Assembly: GCF_026965555.1 (NCBI RefSeq)
Contig: NZ_CP114040.1
Span: 8,840,001-8,904,000 of the forward strand
DNA: 64,000 nucleotides
Direction: 5' to 3'
Source of the DNA: Nannocystis punicea
GTDB lineage: Bacteria > Myxococcota_A > Polyangia > Nannocystales > Nannocystaceae
The first letter of the stretch is position 1, and each line of letters begins with the position of its first letter. Below the pieces are notes generated by a model, which saw only the letters and a list, made by a program, of their open reading frames with translations, had not been told where the DNA came from and did not search any database. Of the stretch, positions 17,028 through 26,121 are shown in pieces. The translations under genes and the position numbers were made by a program.

Positions 17028-19991
17028 TCACTTCATCGAATCGGCCGTCACCTCGATCGTCGCTCCGCGGCCGAGCCCGATCTTGACCGTCGTGCCCGCG
17101 GGCACCGCCGACAGCTCGTGGAACAGGTAGCCGTTGAGGCCGGTCACGTCCTGGCCGTCGACGCTGACGATCTCGTCGCCGATCTGCAGCCCCGCGCGCA
17201 TCGCAGGCCCGCCGGGGCGGACCGCGGCCACGATCAGCTTCGCCTCGCTCGGCTCGGTCTCGGGAGCGGGGGGTCGTACGCGCAATCCGAGGTCGCCGGG
17301 GCCCTCGTTCTCGGAGACGCGCTTCTTGGCGATCCGCAACGGCGGCAATTCGACCGACGTCGCGCCGGTGCTCGGCACCTCCAGCACGATGTTCGACCAG
17401 CCGTAACCATTGTCGACCCAGTCCTTCGGCAGCACGATCGCCTCGGCCGGACCGGCCGCCACCTTCTCGACCTCGAAGCGGCCCTCCGCGTCGGACGTCT
17501 GGTTGCGCGGCGTATTGTCGTGCATCGTGAACATGTGCACCTGGCCGCGCGCCCGGATCCGGACCTCCATTCCGGGCACCGGCTGGCTCGACAGCGCGTC
17601 GATCAATCGCCCGCGCACCGTCAGCAACGGCAGCAGCTCGACCCGCACCTCGGCGCGCCCGCCCTCGGCCACGCTCGTCTTGGCCGAGCTCGCGCCCTCG
17701 GCCGACTCGACGGTCACGCTGTAGTTGCCGCGCGGCACCTCCGGGAAGCGGAATGCACCACCTGTCCGAAAGAACTTGTCACCGCTGCGCCAGCCCGTGC
17801 TCGCGTCGTACAGCGTCACCTCGAATTCTTCCGGCGCCCCGCCGCCCTGGATCCGCACAGTCCCGGAGATCGAGCCGGCGTCGGCGATCTTGATCTCCAC
17901 CTCGCTGCCGGTCGCCACGTGCTCGACCGAGCCCTCGCCGCCGCCGCGACGCTGGGCCACCAACGTGTACTTGCCGTCGCCCAGCCGGCTCAGCTCGAAG
18001 CGCCCGTCCTGGTCGGTCAGCTTGCGGGTCTCCGCCCCGCCGAACGTCCAGCGCGAGTCCCGGAGCGCGTCGCCGGCCCCCGCCGCCGCGCTGTCGCTCT
18101 CGCGCGTCGCCTCGACGAACGCGTCCGACAGCGGCCCGCCGGCGGAGTCGACCACGCGCCCGACGATCCGCCCGTGCTGCGACTCCACCACCAATTTCAC
18201 CTCCGCCACCTCGCCGGTGGCGACCGTCACCGACGTCCCCTGCACGTCGTCGTCGGTGGTCCCGGGCGCCTGCAGCGGCAGCCACGCGCTGATCGCCTGC
18301 ACCCGGTACGAGCCCGCCGGCACGTGCGGCAGGCGGAAGCTGCCGTCGTCGACGGTGCGCGCGCTCGGCAGCTCCTGCTGGCCGCCGCGGAGCAACACCT
18401 CGACGCCCTTCACCGGCAGGCCCTCGCTGTCCTTGACCGTCCCGCGCAGCTCGCCGGTCGCCGGCAGCGTCACCAGGATGTCCTCGAGGTCCTGTCCCGG
18501 GGGCAAGTCGACCTCCAGCGGCGGCTCCGACCGCGGGTGCTCGTTCGACGACGCGCTCACGCGGTAATGCCCCGGCAGCAGCCCGAGCAGCTCGAAGCGC
18601 CCGTCCTCGCCGGTGCGTGACGACCACGCGCGCGTCGTCTGGGCCCGCGGCGCCGAAGGATCGGGCTGCGGCTCGGCGCCGACGTGGAGCCCGCGCGCGG
18701 CTGTCCCTCCGGACAGCACCACCCGCCCGCGGATCGCCTGCCCCGGCTGGACCTCCCAGCGCAGCCCGCGGATCGCCGCGTCGACCACCGTCACCGGCTC
18801 GTACGACGGCTGCGCCACGTACGTGTCGCACTCGACCTGCGGCTCGTACGTCCCCGGCAGGACCCCGCGGAGCCGCACCAGGCCGTCGGCCTCGATTTGA
18901 GCCCCGCGCGCCCCCACCTTCGGGTCGCGCAGGCGGACCCAGCCGTGCTCGCACGAGTCGCCGCCCGCGATCGTGACTGTCCCTTCGACCAGGTACGCCG
19001 GGTGCGCCTGGATCACGATCGGCTCCGACGTCTCGCCGAGCCCGAGCACCGCGCTCTCGGCCGCCCGCCCGTAGGCCTCGTCGTGGAACGCCTCGAGCTT
19101 GTAGGCCCCCGGCTTCAGGCCCTCGACGCGGAAGTGGCCGCTCGCGTCGGAGACCGCATACGCGAACGTGTCGAGGTGCTTCTCCGCGTAGACGCCCGCG
19201 CCCGCGACCGGCGAGCCGTCCTCCGCCCGCACCACGCGACCGACCAGCACCGACTCCGGTGTCAAGGCCAGCTCGAAGGTCGTCCCCGGCGCCACGCCCA
19301 TCATCCAGCCCTTCGCGTAGCCGTCGGCCTCCGCCTCGATGTACGTCTCGCCCGGCGCCACCCACAGCGTGAACGTCCCGTCGGCGGCCGAGCGCGCGTA
19401 CGCCAGCCCCGACGACACCAGCGCCCCCTCGAGCTCCCCGCCGCTGAGGTCGCGCACGATCCCCTTGAGCTCGGCCCCGCCGGCCTGCAGCACCACGTCG
19501 ATCCCCGCAGTCTCCTGCCCCGCGCGCAGCGTCACCAGCGTGCGCGCGCGCCGGCCCGGGCCCGATCGATACTGATCCGGCACGTGCCCGGGCGCGCTCG
19601 CGTGGACGAATTGCGGCACCGGCAAGAGCCCCTCGATGCGATAGCTGCCGTCGCCCGCGCTGGTCGTGCAGGCGCGGGCCGCCTGCTCCTTGCTGCTCAA
19701 TCCCGGCGCCGAGCTGCCCGCGCACACCGTCGCCCCGCCGAGCGCTCGACCGTCGGCTTCACGCACGTGCCCGGAGATCGCCGCGCGCTCGGCGAGCCGC
19801 GGATCGAGGCGCGGCAGCTTCGCCCCGTCGACGATCGGGCCGATGTCGATCGCCGCCCCGCCGCTCGCCGCCTGCCCTCCCTCCGGCCCTGTCGCCTCCT
19901 CGCCGCTCCGCCTCGCCGACCACCACCACAGCAACAGCGCGATCGCTGCGATCGCCGCCGCGGTCATGAACCTCCGTGTCGCTTGGGTCAT
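17028..19991 (-). CDS. Large carboxypeptidase-regulatory-like repeat protein with C-terminal PDZ domain
   Basis: A 987-residue envelope protein. An N-terminal membrane anchor (FMTAAAIAAIALLLWWW) is followed by about nine beta-sandwich repeats of the carboxypeptidase-regulatory-like/CnaB kind. Recurrent cores are GRVVDSAGGPLSDAFV, DGSYRIEGLLP, DGRFELLGLLPGHYRV. The last 90 residues are a PDZ domain (AMRAGLQIGDEIVSVDGQDV). Family members are extracellular or periplasmic, and PDZ domains bind C-terminal peptides, so a scaffold or peptide-binding role at the envelope is likely. ATG 19991 has AGGA nine bases upstream, inside a sequence resembling the dispersed palindrome (19988-20009). Two palindrome-related sequences (17759-17804 and 18700-18717) lie within the coding region without breaking the frame. 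Confidence 0.82.
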   Translation of the reverse strand: MTQATRRFMTAAAIAAIALLLWWWSARRSGEEATGPEGGQAASGGAAIDIGPIVDGAKLPRLDPRLAERAAISGHVREADGRALGGATVCAGSSAPGLSSKEQAARACTTSAGDGSYRIEGLLPVPQFVHASAPGHVPDQYRSGPGRRARTLVTLRAGQETAGIDVVLQAGGAELKGIVRDLSGGELEGALVSSGLAYARSAADGTFTLWVAPGETYIEAEADGYAKGWMMGVAPGTTFELALTPESVLVGRVVRAEDGSPVAGAGVYAEKHLDTFAYAVSDASGHFRVEGLKPGAYKLEAFHDEAYGRAAESAVLGLGETSEPIVIQAHPAYLVEGTVTIAGGDSCEHGWVRLRDPKVGARGAQIEADGLVRLRGVLPGTYEPQVECDTYVAQPSYEPVTVVDAAIRGLRWEVQPGQAIRGRVVLSGGTAARGLHVGAEPQPDPSAPRAQTTRAWSSRTGEDGRFELLGLLPGHYRVSASSNEHPRSEPPLEVDLPPGQDLEDILVTLPATGELRGTVKDSEGLPVKGVEVLLRGGQQELPSARTVDDGSFRLPHVPAGSYRVQAISAWLPLQAPGTTDDDVQGTSVTVATGEVAEVKLVVESQHGRIVGRVVDSAGGPLSDAFVEATRESDSAAAGAGDALRDSRWTFGGAETRKLTDQDGRFELSRLGDGKYTLVAQRRGGGEGSVEHVATGSEVEIKIADAGSISGTVRIQGGGAPEEFEVTLYDASTGWRSGDKFFRTGGAFRFPEVPRGNYSVTVESAEGASSAKTSVAEGGRAEVRVELLPLLTVRGRLIDALSSQPVPGMEVRIRARGQVHMFTMHDNTPRNQTSDAEGRFEVEKVAAGPAEAIVLPKDWVDNGYGWSNIVLEVPSTGATSVELPPLRIAKKRVSENEGPGDLGLRVRPPAPETEPSEAKLIVAAVRPGGPAMRAGLQIGDEIVSVDGQDVTGLNGYLFHELSAVPAGTTVKIGLGRGATIEVTADSMK
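17759..17804. repeat. 46-bp segment shared with 15006-15051
   Basis: Inside the repeat-protein gene, encoding part of ASTGWRSGDKFFRTGG on the minus strand. It is identical to 15006-15051 except for one base. The neighbouring protein repeats give no sign that these residues are out of place, so this copy may be the source. Confidence 0.85.
18700..18717. repeat. Palindrome-family hairpin inside a coding region
   Basis: GCTGTCC-CTCC-GGACAGC, perfect 7-bp arms with a 4-nt loop, lying within the repeat-protein gene, where the minus strand encodes LSGGTA. This is the CTGTCC/GGACAG variant of the dispersed family. Confidence 0.55.
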
Positions 19992-20941
19992 GTCTGAAAG
20001 ATCCTGTCGTTGCCGGCTTGCACATTTGTCCAGATACGGCCAGCCGCCCGCACCGTCACCGTAACACGAAACCCCGCCGAATCCTCCCGTCAGGCGACCG
20101 CCCGAGCAGCCTGCGCGCACATCCCGCCGGCTTCCAGGAGGTCCAGGAGGCGCTTCTACGCGGCTTTCGACCGCTGCGCGCCTGCGCGCGTGCGCCCGTG
20201 AAAGGATTCACACATGTCGGAAACATCGCTCCGACACCCATGATTGCCGCCGATCAGGCTCTGCGCCGACACCCGTGATTGCCGCGAGCCGACGCCCGTG
20301 GTCGTCGACTCCACGCCTCATTCGCGTCGGGCACGACCCGACTCCCGTGATCGTCGATCGCACGCCTTCACCCACCATCCATTCGCGCGGGCACGACGCC
20401 GCGCTCGTGATCGAAGACCGCTCCACGCACTCACCATTCGCGCTGGCACGATCCGCCCCGACACCCATGATACGGCGACCACCGGCGATTCGCGGGTGCG
20501 CCCCGACCGCGCCGGCGGAGCTCCCGCCGCGCCCTGGCCGCAGGCCCTGCGCGCGCGGCCAAACCCGGGAGATCGATCACTCCGCTGCGGAGCGGCGCGG
20601 GCATCGTCCACCGCGCACACCTCCTGCCAATGAACTCACATTCCTCGTGACTCCGCGGAGCGCCCCACCTCGTGCGAGGCGCACGCCTTTGCTCGGGCGG
20701 AAAAGCCGAGCATCGTCCGCACGACTCCTCGAGGCGCCGAAGCACCGTGCGACACGAGCGCCGCCCGTCGATCGAGGTCGGTAGTCAGGACTCGCATGCG
20801 TGAGCCGAGGTATGCAGACAGCGACGATCACGCCTGCTCGTCGACGCGCATGGGGTCCCGAGACCTCAGGCAAGCTCGCGTGGTCGGGGGGGGAGGCATC
20901 ACCCTGGCCTCCGCCGCGTGTGTTCAAGTGACCGGACGCCG
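19992..20941. other. Intergenic region, 950 bp, with degenerate tandem repeats
   Basis: The longest gene-free stretch in the window. No frame has a recognisable domain or consistent codon use. It holds an inverted repeat TGTCGG...CCGACA (20215-20236) and a degenerate repeat array at 20230-20480. The promoter of the PAS-PAS-STAS operon must lie at its right end. Confidence 0.5.
20230..20480. repeat. Degenerate tandem repeat array
   Basis: Roughly four to six diverged units of 50-60 bp. Each carries a CCGACnCCCGTGATCG-like start followed after about 35 bp by CATTCGCGnnGGCACGA. Clear anchors are CACCCATGAT/CACCCGTGAT (20236, 20271 and 20463 areas) and CATTCGCG..GGCACGA (three times between 20318 and 20452). 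Divergence between units shows it is old. Confidence 0.5.
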
Positions 20942-22225
20942 ATGAGTGAGAATGCCGAGATCGCCCGCCTGCAGGCGGAGAACGCCGCTCTTCGCCGCCG
21001 GATCGCCGAGCAGGACGATCACCGCGACTGGCTGGAGCGGCTGCTGCAGACCACCATCGATCACGTCGATTCGGTGATCTACCTGCGCGACGCGAGCGGC
21101 GTCTTCACCCATATCAATAACACCTACGAGAGATTGACCCATCTGTCGCGCGACGAGGTGATCGGCCGCCGCGACTGCGACGTGTTCCCCAAGGAGGTCT
21201 ACGAGGCGTTCCGCGTCGCCGATCGCGAGGTCGTGGAGAGCCTGAAGACCTTCACCCAGGAGGAACTGCTCCCGCAGGAGGACGGGATGCATTTCTTCCG
21301 CTCGTACAAGTACCCCGTGCTCGACGCCGCCGGCAGGTTGATCGCGCAGGGCGGGATCTCGACCGACCTGACCAAACAGCGGCGCGCCGAGGCGACGCTG
21401 AAGGCGACCCAGTCGGTCTTGCAGGCGATCGTCGAGAACGCCCCGCTGGCGATCCTCGCCACCGACGCCACGAACACGTACGTCCTCGTCAGCCACGAGG
21501 CCGCGCGTCAGGTCGGGCGCACGCCCGGCGACGTGCTGGGCAAGCGGGTGCCCCAGATCCTGCCGGCGGGCGCGGCCGAGGCGATGATGGACACCACCGC
21601 GGAGGTGTTCCGCAGCGGCGCCACCCTCGTGCTCGAGCAGACGGTCCCGTGGGAGGGCAGCAGCAAGGTGTTTCTCACCCACATGTTTCCGATCCGCATG
21701 AACGGCGGGGAGGTCGAGGCAGTCGGCACCATCGCCACCGACGTCACCGACATGCGCCGCGCCGAGAGCGAGCACCTCCGCCTGCAGGCGGAGGTCATCC
21801 GGGCCCAGCGCAAGACGCTGCTCGAGCTGTCGACGCCGATCATCCCGATCGCCGACGGCGTGCTCGCGGTGCCGCTGATCGGCGCCATCGACCGCGAGCG
21901 CAACCAGCAGATCGCCGGCGTCCTGCTGGAGCGGGTCACGGCCACCCGGGCCGCGGTCGTCATCCTCGACCTCACCGGCGTGCGCTCCGTCGAAGCCGAG
22001 ATCGTCGACGCCTTGATGCAGACGGTCCGGGCCATGCGCATGCTCGGCGTCGAGGCGGTGTTGACCGGCATCTCGCCGCAGGTGGCGAGCACGATGGCCG
22101 ACCTCGACTCGCCGCTGCGACAGATCACCGTCCGCCAGACCTTGCAACACGGGATCGGCCACGCGCTCACGCGGATCCGCGAGCGAAGAGCCGGCAGCCG
22201 CCGCGCCGCGGCAGGAGAGCATTGA
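20942..22225 (+). CDS. RsbR-type PAS-PAS-STAS protein, paralogue 2
   Basis: A 427-residue sensor/adaptor: N-terminal coiled coil (IARLQAENAALRRRIAEQDD), two PAS domains (about 35-160 and 165-290), a linker helix (ESEHLRLQAEVIRAQ) and a C-terminal STAS domain starting LLELSTPIIPIADGVLAVPLIG. Both threonines matching the RsbT targets of RsbR are kept, in LDLTGVR and ASTMADL. Its stop codon is followed after one base by the ATG of a 2OG-Fe(II) oxygenase, so the two form an operon. That pairing is unusual for a stressosome protein. It suggests that oxygenase activity or its product is linked to the signalling arm, though transcription alone could explain the pairing. ATG 20942 opens the coiled coil. 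Confidence 0.85.
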   Translation: MSENAEIARLQAENAALRRRIAEQDDHRDWLERLLQTTIDHVDSVIYLRDASGVFTHINNTYERLTHLSRDEVIGRRDCDVFPKEVYEAFRVADREVVESLKTFTQEELLPQEDGMHFFRSYKYPVLDAAGRLIAQGGISTDLTKQRRAEATLKATQSVLQAIVENAPLAILATDATNTYVLVSHEAARQVGRTPGDVLGKRVPQILPAGAAEAMMDTTAEVFRSGATLVLEQTVPWEGSSKVFLTHMFPIRMNGGEVEAVGTIATDVTDMRRAESEHLRLQAEVIRAQRKTLLELSTPIIPIADGVLAVPLIGAIDRERNQQIAGVLLERVTATRAAVVILDLTGVRSVEAEIVDALMQTVRAMRMLGVEAVLTGISPQVASTMADLDSPLRQITVRQTLQHGIGHALTRIRERRAGSRRAAAGEH

Positions 22226-22226
22226 T

Positions 22227-23228
22227 ATGAGCAACGTCATCCCCTCGGAGATTCCGGTCATCGACCTGCTTCCCTTCGGCGACGGCGACGCCCCCGGCGC
22301 GGCCGGGGTGGCCGCGGCGTTCGACCGCGCCTGCCGCGACCTCGGCTTCGTGGTCGTGGTCGGCCACGGGGTGCCGCAGGACGTCATCGACGCGGCTCAC
22401 CGCAGCGCCCGCGCCTTCTTCGACCTCGAGCTGGCGCTGCGCGACCGCTACGCCGCGCCGCCCGGCGGTTTCGTCGGCTACCGCGGCCTCGGGGCCGAGG
22501 GCCTGGCGTATTCGCTCGACCAGGAGTCGGTGCCCGACTTCAAGGAGACGTACACCGTCGGCCGCATCGACCGCGGCGACGAGGCCTACTTCACCTCGCA
22601 GCTCGGGCGCATGTACATGCCCGACCCGACCTGGCCCGGCGAGGTGGCGGACTTCGCCGCCAGCTGGACCGAGTTCTACCGCCAGATGGACCGCGTCGCC
22701 TGGCGACTCATGCGCGTGTTCGCCAGCGCCCTGACGCTCCCCGTCGATTTCTTCGACGACAAGGTCGACCGCAACATCAGCTGCCTGCGCGCCCTCAATT
22801 ATCCGCACCAGTCGACCCCGCCGCAGCCGAACCAGCTCCGCGCCGGGGCCCACACCGACTACGGCAGCCTCACCCTGCTCAGCATGGAGGACGCCCCCGG
22901 CGGCCTCGAGGTCCAGCGCGAGGACGGCTCGTGGGCGCCCGTGCGGGTGCCCTCCGACGCGTTCGTGATGAACATCGGCGACCTGATGGCCCAGTGGACC
23001 AATGACCGCTGGCGCTCCACCATGCATCGCGTCACAAACCCGCCCCCCGACGCCGGCGGCAGCACCCGCCGGCAATCGATGGTGTTCTTCCACCAGCCGA
23101 ATTACGACGCCGAGGTCATCCCCCTGGCCAGCTGCTGCGGCCCCGACCACCCGCCGAAGTACGGCCGCACCACCTCGGGCGAGCACCTGTTCATGAAGAT
23201 GACCAAGGCCAAGAACCTCAACGTGTGA
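22227..23228 (+). CDS. 2-oxoglutarate/Fe(II)-dependent oxygenase, isopenicillin N synthase-like
   Basis: A 333-residue enzyme with an N-terminal DIOX_N region (IPVIDLLPF.., CRDLGFVVVVGHGVP) and a double-stranded beta-helix core. The iron ligands are visible: HTDYG (His-x-Asp) and STMHRV (distal His). The 2-oxoglutarate-binding pair is RRQSMVFF (Arg-x-Ser). Such enzymes hydroxylate or cyclise small molecules, and some make ethylene or antibiotics; the substrate here cannot be predicted. It starts one base after the PAS-PAS-STAS stop codon, implying co-transcription and probably translational coupling. Just downstream, at 23277-23292, lies a perfect copy of the dispersed palindrome. Confidence 0.88.
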   Translation: MSNVIPSEIPVIDLLPFGDGDAPGAAGVAAAFDRACRDLGFVVVVGHGVPQDVIDAAHRSARAFFDLELALRDRYAAPPGGFVGYRGLGAEGLAYSLDQESVPDFKETYTVGRIDRGDEAYFTSQLGRMYMPDPTWPGEVADFAASWTEFYRQMDRVAWRLMRVFASALTLPVDFFDDKVDRNISCLRALNYPHQSTPPQPNQLRAGAHTDYGSLTLLSMEDAPGGLEVQREDGSWAPVRVPSDAFVMNIGDLMAQWTNDRWRSTMHRVTNPPPDAGGSTRRQSMVFFHQPNYDAEVIPLASCCGPDHPPKYGRTTSGEHLFMKMTKAKNLNV

Positions 23229-23276
23229 TCGGCCGCGCCCTGCGAGCAGGGGCGGCGACGGTCCGTCCGCGGTTCC

Positions 23277-23292
23277 ATGTCCATACGGACAT
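23277..23292. repeat. Palindrome-family hairpin
   Basis: ATGTCC-ATAC-GGACAT, perfect arms, 48 bp after the oxygenase stop codon. It could serve as a 3'-end hairpin for the operon. Confidence 0.65.
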
Positions 23293-23478
23293 CTCGATAA
23301 AGGATAGGACGCCGCGAGCGCCCGTCGGCCGCGATTCGCGAACTCTAACACCGTGATGCCACGGCCGGCGCAGGGGTCCGGCGACAGGACGGCCACCGCC
23401 CGACGTCAGGCCGCAGACCGGCCGCCCGGCCAGTCGATCTGTTTCACGTTCGTGATCTGGCGAATGCACTGCGCACAC

Positions 23479-26121
23479 ATGCGTGTGCTTCGATCGCTGC
23501 CCGTGAACGGAGTGACAACCCACAAGGTCGACCTGCACCTGCACTCGCGCGCGTCCAACGTCACGGACTACTACGCCGCCAACGCGTTCGCCATCCCCGA
23601 GTCGTACTCGGACCCGCGCAAGCTGTACCAATTGCTGCGCCAGCGCGGGATGTCGCTGGTGACGCTGACGGACCACAACTCGATCGACGGGGTCCGCGAG
23701 CTGCTCGACGCCGGGCTCGCCGACGTGTTCATCAGCGCCGAGATGACGACGACGTTCCCCGAGGACGGCTGCAACATCCACGTCACGGTCGCCAACATGA
23801 CCGAGGCGCAGTTCGCCGAGATCCACCGCCTGCGCAGCAACATCTACGAGATGATCGCGTGGATCGACGAGCAGATCGCCGGCGAACGGCCGGGCGACAA
23901 CAAGCTCGCCTACTTCATGACGCACCCGCTCATGAGCACGCAGAACCGGCCGTACGGCCGCGAGGGCGCGCTGACGGTGCAGCACGTCGAGCGGGCGCTG
24001 CTGCTGTGCCCTTGCATCGAGGTCCGCAACGGCTCGCGCACGCCGGCGCTCAACGAGCTGACTGCCCACCTGGTGCGCTCGCTCGACCGCGCGACGATCG
24101 AGCGGATGGCCGACAAGCACGGGCTCTTGCCCGGCGGGGCGACCCCGTGGCTCAAGGCGCTGGTCGGCGGCTCGGACGACCACGCGGGCATCAACCCCGG
24201 CCGGACCTGGACCGAGTTCGAGGCGGTCGGCCGCGTCACCCCCGACGTCCTCGTCGAATCGATCCGCCGCCGCGAGACCCGGCCCGGGGGCGTGCACGGC
24301 GGGCCCGTCACGCTCGCCAACGGCCTGCTCAAGCTGCTGCACGACGGCAGCGTGCAGCGCAGCGGCGGCGGCATGGCCACCCTGGTGCCGGTCGGCAGCC
24401 CGATCCACTCCCTGCTGCGCATGGTCTTCCAGTCGGAGCTCGACGGCCCGCTCGAGCAGCTGCGACTGCGCGCGAAGGTGCTGCTCCACCAGCTCGTGCG
24501 CGTCGCCGCCGGCGAGCGCCGCGGCGGCGAGCCGTTCGAGCGGGTGCTCGAGACGGAGGTCTACGCGCTGCTGGCCGACGCCGAGTTCCGCGCGCGGCTG
24601 GCCGCGGCGGAGCGGACCGACGACCGGATCTTCCTGGTGGTCGGGACGCTGGTGAACCGGATCTTCGCCCGCTACCTCGACAACGTCCGCGCCTCGTCGC
24701 GCCGCAGCTTCGTCGGCGCGCTCAAGGAGGCGATCGCGCTGCTGTCGTCGAACATCCTGGTGTCGCTGCCGTACCTGGTGTCGTTCCTGCAGCAGAGCTC
24801 GGACTGCATGATCGTCAAGGACGTGCGCAAGGCGTTCCAGCTGGTCGACCGGCCGCGCGTGGTGCTGGTCACCGACACCCTGTTCGAGATCAACGGCGTC
24901 TCGGCGACGATCCTGCGGATGCTGCGCGAGGCCGTCCGCCGCGGGATCGAGTTCACCGTGGTGACCTGCCTGAGCGCCGTGGAGCAGGAGGAGCGCTGCG
25001 CCGACCCGGAGATCGCGGCCTTCATCGCCGCTGGCCGGCTCAAGATCTTCACCTCGGTGGCGACGCTCGACTTCCCGGAGTACGACGGCCTGAAGATCCG
25101 CTTCCCGCCGCTGCTCGACCTGATCAAGTACATGCAGGAGTCGGGCTTCACCAAGCTGCAGATCAGCACGCCGGGGACGATCGGCCTCGCGGGCCTGCTG
25201 GCGGCCAAGCTGCTGCAGATCGAGACGGCGGCGACGTACCACACCAGCTTCCCCGAGTACGTCGAGAACTACACCCGCGACGTCAGCCTCGAGGCGCTGG
25301 CGTGGCGCTACATGATCCTGTTCTACCACTCGGTCGACGAGGTCCTGGTGCCGTCGCGCTTCATCGCCCGGCTGCTGCACAAGCGCGGGCTGCGGAACCG
25401 CAAGCTGCTGATCCTCGACCGCTGGGTCGACACCGAGCGCTTCCACCCCCGTCACCGCACGCGCGGCTTCTGGGACAGGTTCGGGCTCGTCGACGAGGAC
25501 GCGCGCGTGAAGTTTATCTACGTCGGTCGCGTGGGCGTGGAGAAGAACCTGCACCTGATGGCCGAGGCGTACCGCAAGCTGCGCGAGACCCGGGCCGACG
25601 CGCACCTGATCGTCGTCGGCGACGGGCCGTACCGGCGCGAGCTGGAGCGCCAGCTCGAGGGCTTGCCGGTGACCTTCACCGGCTTCTTGCAGGGCGAGGC
25701 GCTGTCGCAGGCGATCGCGTCGGCCGACGTCAAGCTGTTCCCGAGCACGACCGACACGTGGGGCAACGCGCCGCTCGAGGCGCAGGCGTCGGGGCTGCCG
25801 GTGATCGTCTCGGACGTCGGCGGCCCGGCCGAATTGATGCGCGACGGCCTCACGGGCCTCAAGGTGACGGGCCGCGACGTGCCGGGGCTGTGCGCCGCGA
25901 TGACCGTGCTGATGGACCCGACCACGCGCGGCGCGATGGGCAAGCGGGCGCGCGCGTTGGTCGAGGCGAACCGGCTCGACGAGCCGTTCACGGCGATCCT
26001 CGACTCCGAGGCGTATCGCCGCCGCTTGCAGCAACAACAGCAACAGCCGACCGCGGAGGCGCCGCCGTGGGCCTGCTTCGACCTGGCGGCGCCGCAGTTC
26101 GAGACGGAGGCGCGGGCATGA
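23479..26121 (+). CDS. PHP-domain/GT4 glycosyltransferase fusion
   Basis: An 880-residue two-part enzyme. Residues about 10-270 form a PHP-family metal-dependent phosphoesterase domain: VDLHLHS, LTDHNSIDG, and further His/Asp ligands in GGSDDHAG. A helical linker of about 200 residues follows. Residues about 470-840 form a GT-B, family-4 glycosyltransferase: VLVTDTLFEINGVSATI at its start, FIYVGRVGVEKNL, and the donor-site EAQASGLPVIVSDVGGPAEL. The NGVS..I start resembles lipid glycosyltransferases of the SQD2/MgdA kind, so a lipid or phospho-sugar acceptor is plausible. A poly-Gln run lies near the C terminus. ATG 23479 was chosen since residues further upstream look non-coding. The stop overlaps the aminotransferase start (ATGA), so the two are coupled. 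Confidence 0.85.
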   Translation: MRVLRSLPVNGVTTHKVDLHLHSRASNVTDYYAANAFAIPESYSDPRKLYQLLRQRGMSLVTLTDHNSIDGVRELLDAGLADVFISAEMTTTFPEDGCNIHVTVANMTEAQFAEIHRLRSNIYEMIAWIDEQIAGERPGDNKLAYFMTHPLMSTQNRPYGREGALTVQHVERALLLCPCIEVRNGSRTPALNELTAHLVRSLDRATIERMADKHGLLPGGATPWLKALVGGSDDHAGINPGRTWTEFEAVGRVTPDVLVESIRRRETRPGGVHGGPVTLANGLLKLLHDGSVQRSGGGMATLVPVGSPIHSLLRMVFQSELDGPLEQLRLRAKVLLHQLVRVAAGERRGGEPFERVLETEVYALLADAEFRARLAAAERTDDRIFLVVGTLVNRIFARYLDNVRASSRRSFVGALKEAIALLSSNILVSLPYLVSFLQQSSDCMIVKDVRKAFQLVDRPRVVLVTDTLFEINGVSATILRMLREAVRRGIEFTVVTCLSAVEQEERCADPEIAAFIAAGRLKIFTSVATLDFPEYDGLKIRFPPLLDLIKYMQESGFTKLQISTPGTIGLAGLLAAKLLQIETAATYHTSFPEYVENYTRDVSLEALAWRYMILFYHSVDEVLVPSRFIARLLHKRGLRNRKLLILDRWVDTERFHPRHRTRGFWDRFGLVDEDARVKFIYVGRVGVEKNLHLMAEAYRKLRETRADAHLIVVGDGPYRRELERQLEGLPVTFTGFLQGEALSQAIASADVKLFPSTTDTWGNAPLEAQASGLPVIVSDVGGPAELMRDGLTGLKVTGRDVPGLCAAMTVLMDPTTRGAMGKRARALVEANRLDEPFTAILDSEAYRRRLQQQQQQPTAEAPPWACFDLAAPQFETEARA

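Noticed and set aside
22227..23228. A beta-lactam biosynthesis gene
   Set aside because: The family resemblance to isopenicillin N synthase is general to this oxygenase class, and no peptide synthetase or other antibiotic gene is nearby.
23859..26100. Long plus-strand frame overlapping the PHP-glycosyltransferase gene
   Set aside because: Arg/Pro/Gly-rich shadow in another frame; the true gene shows intact PHP and GT4 motifs.
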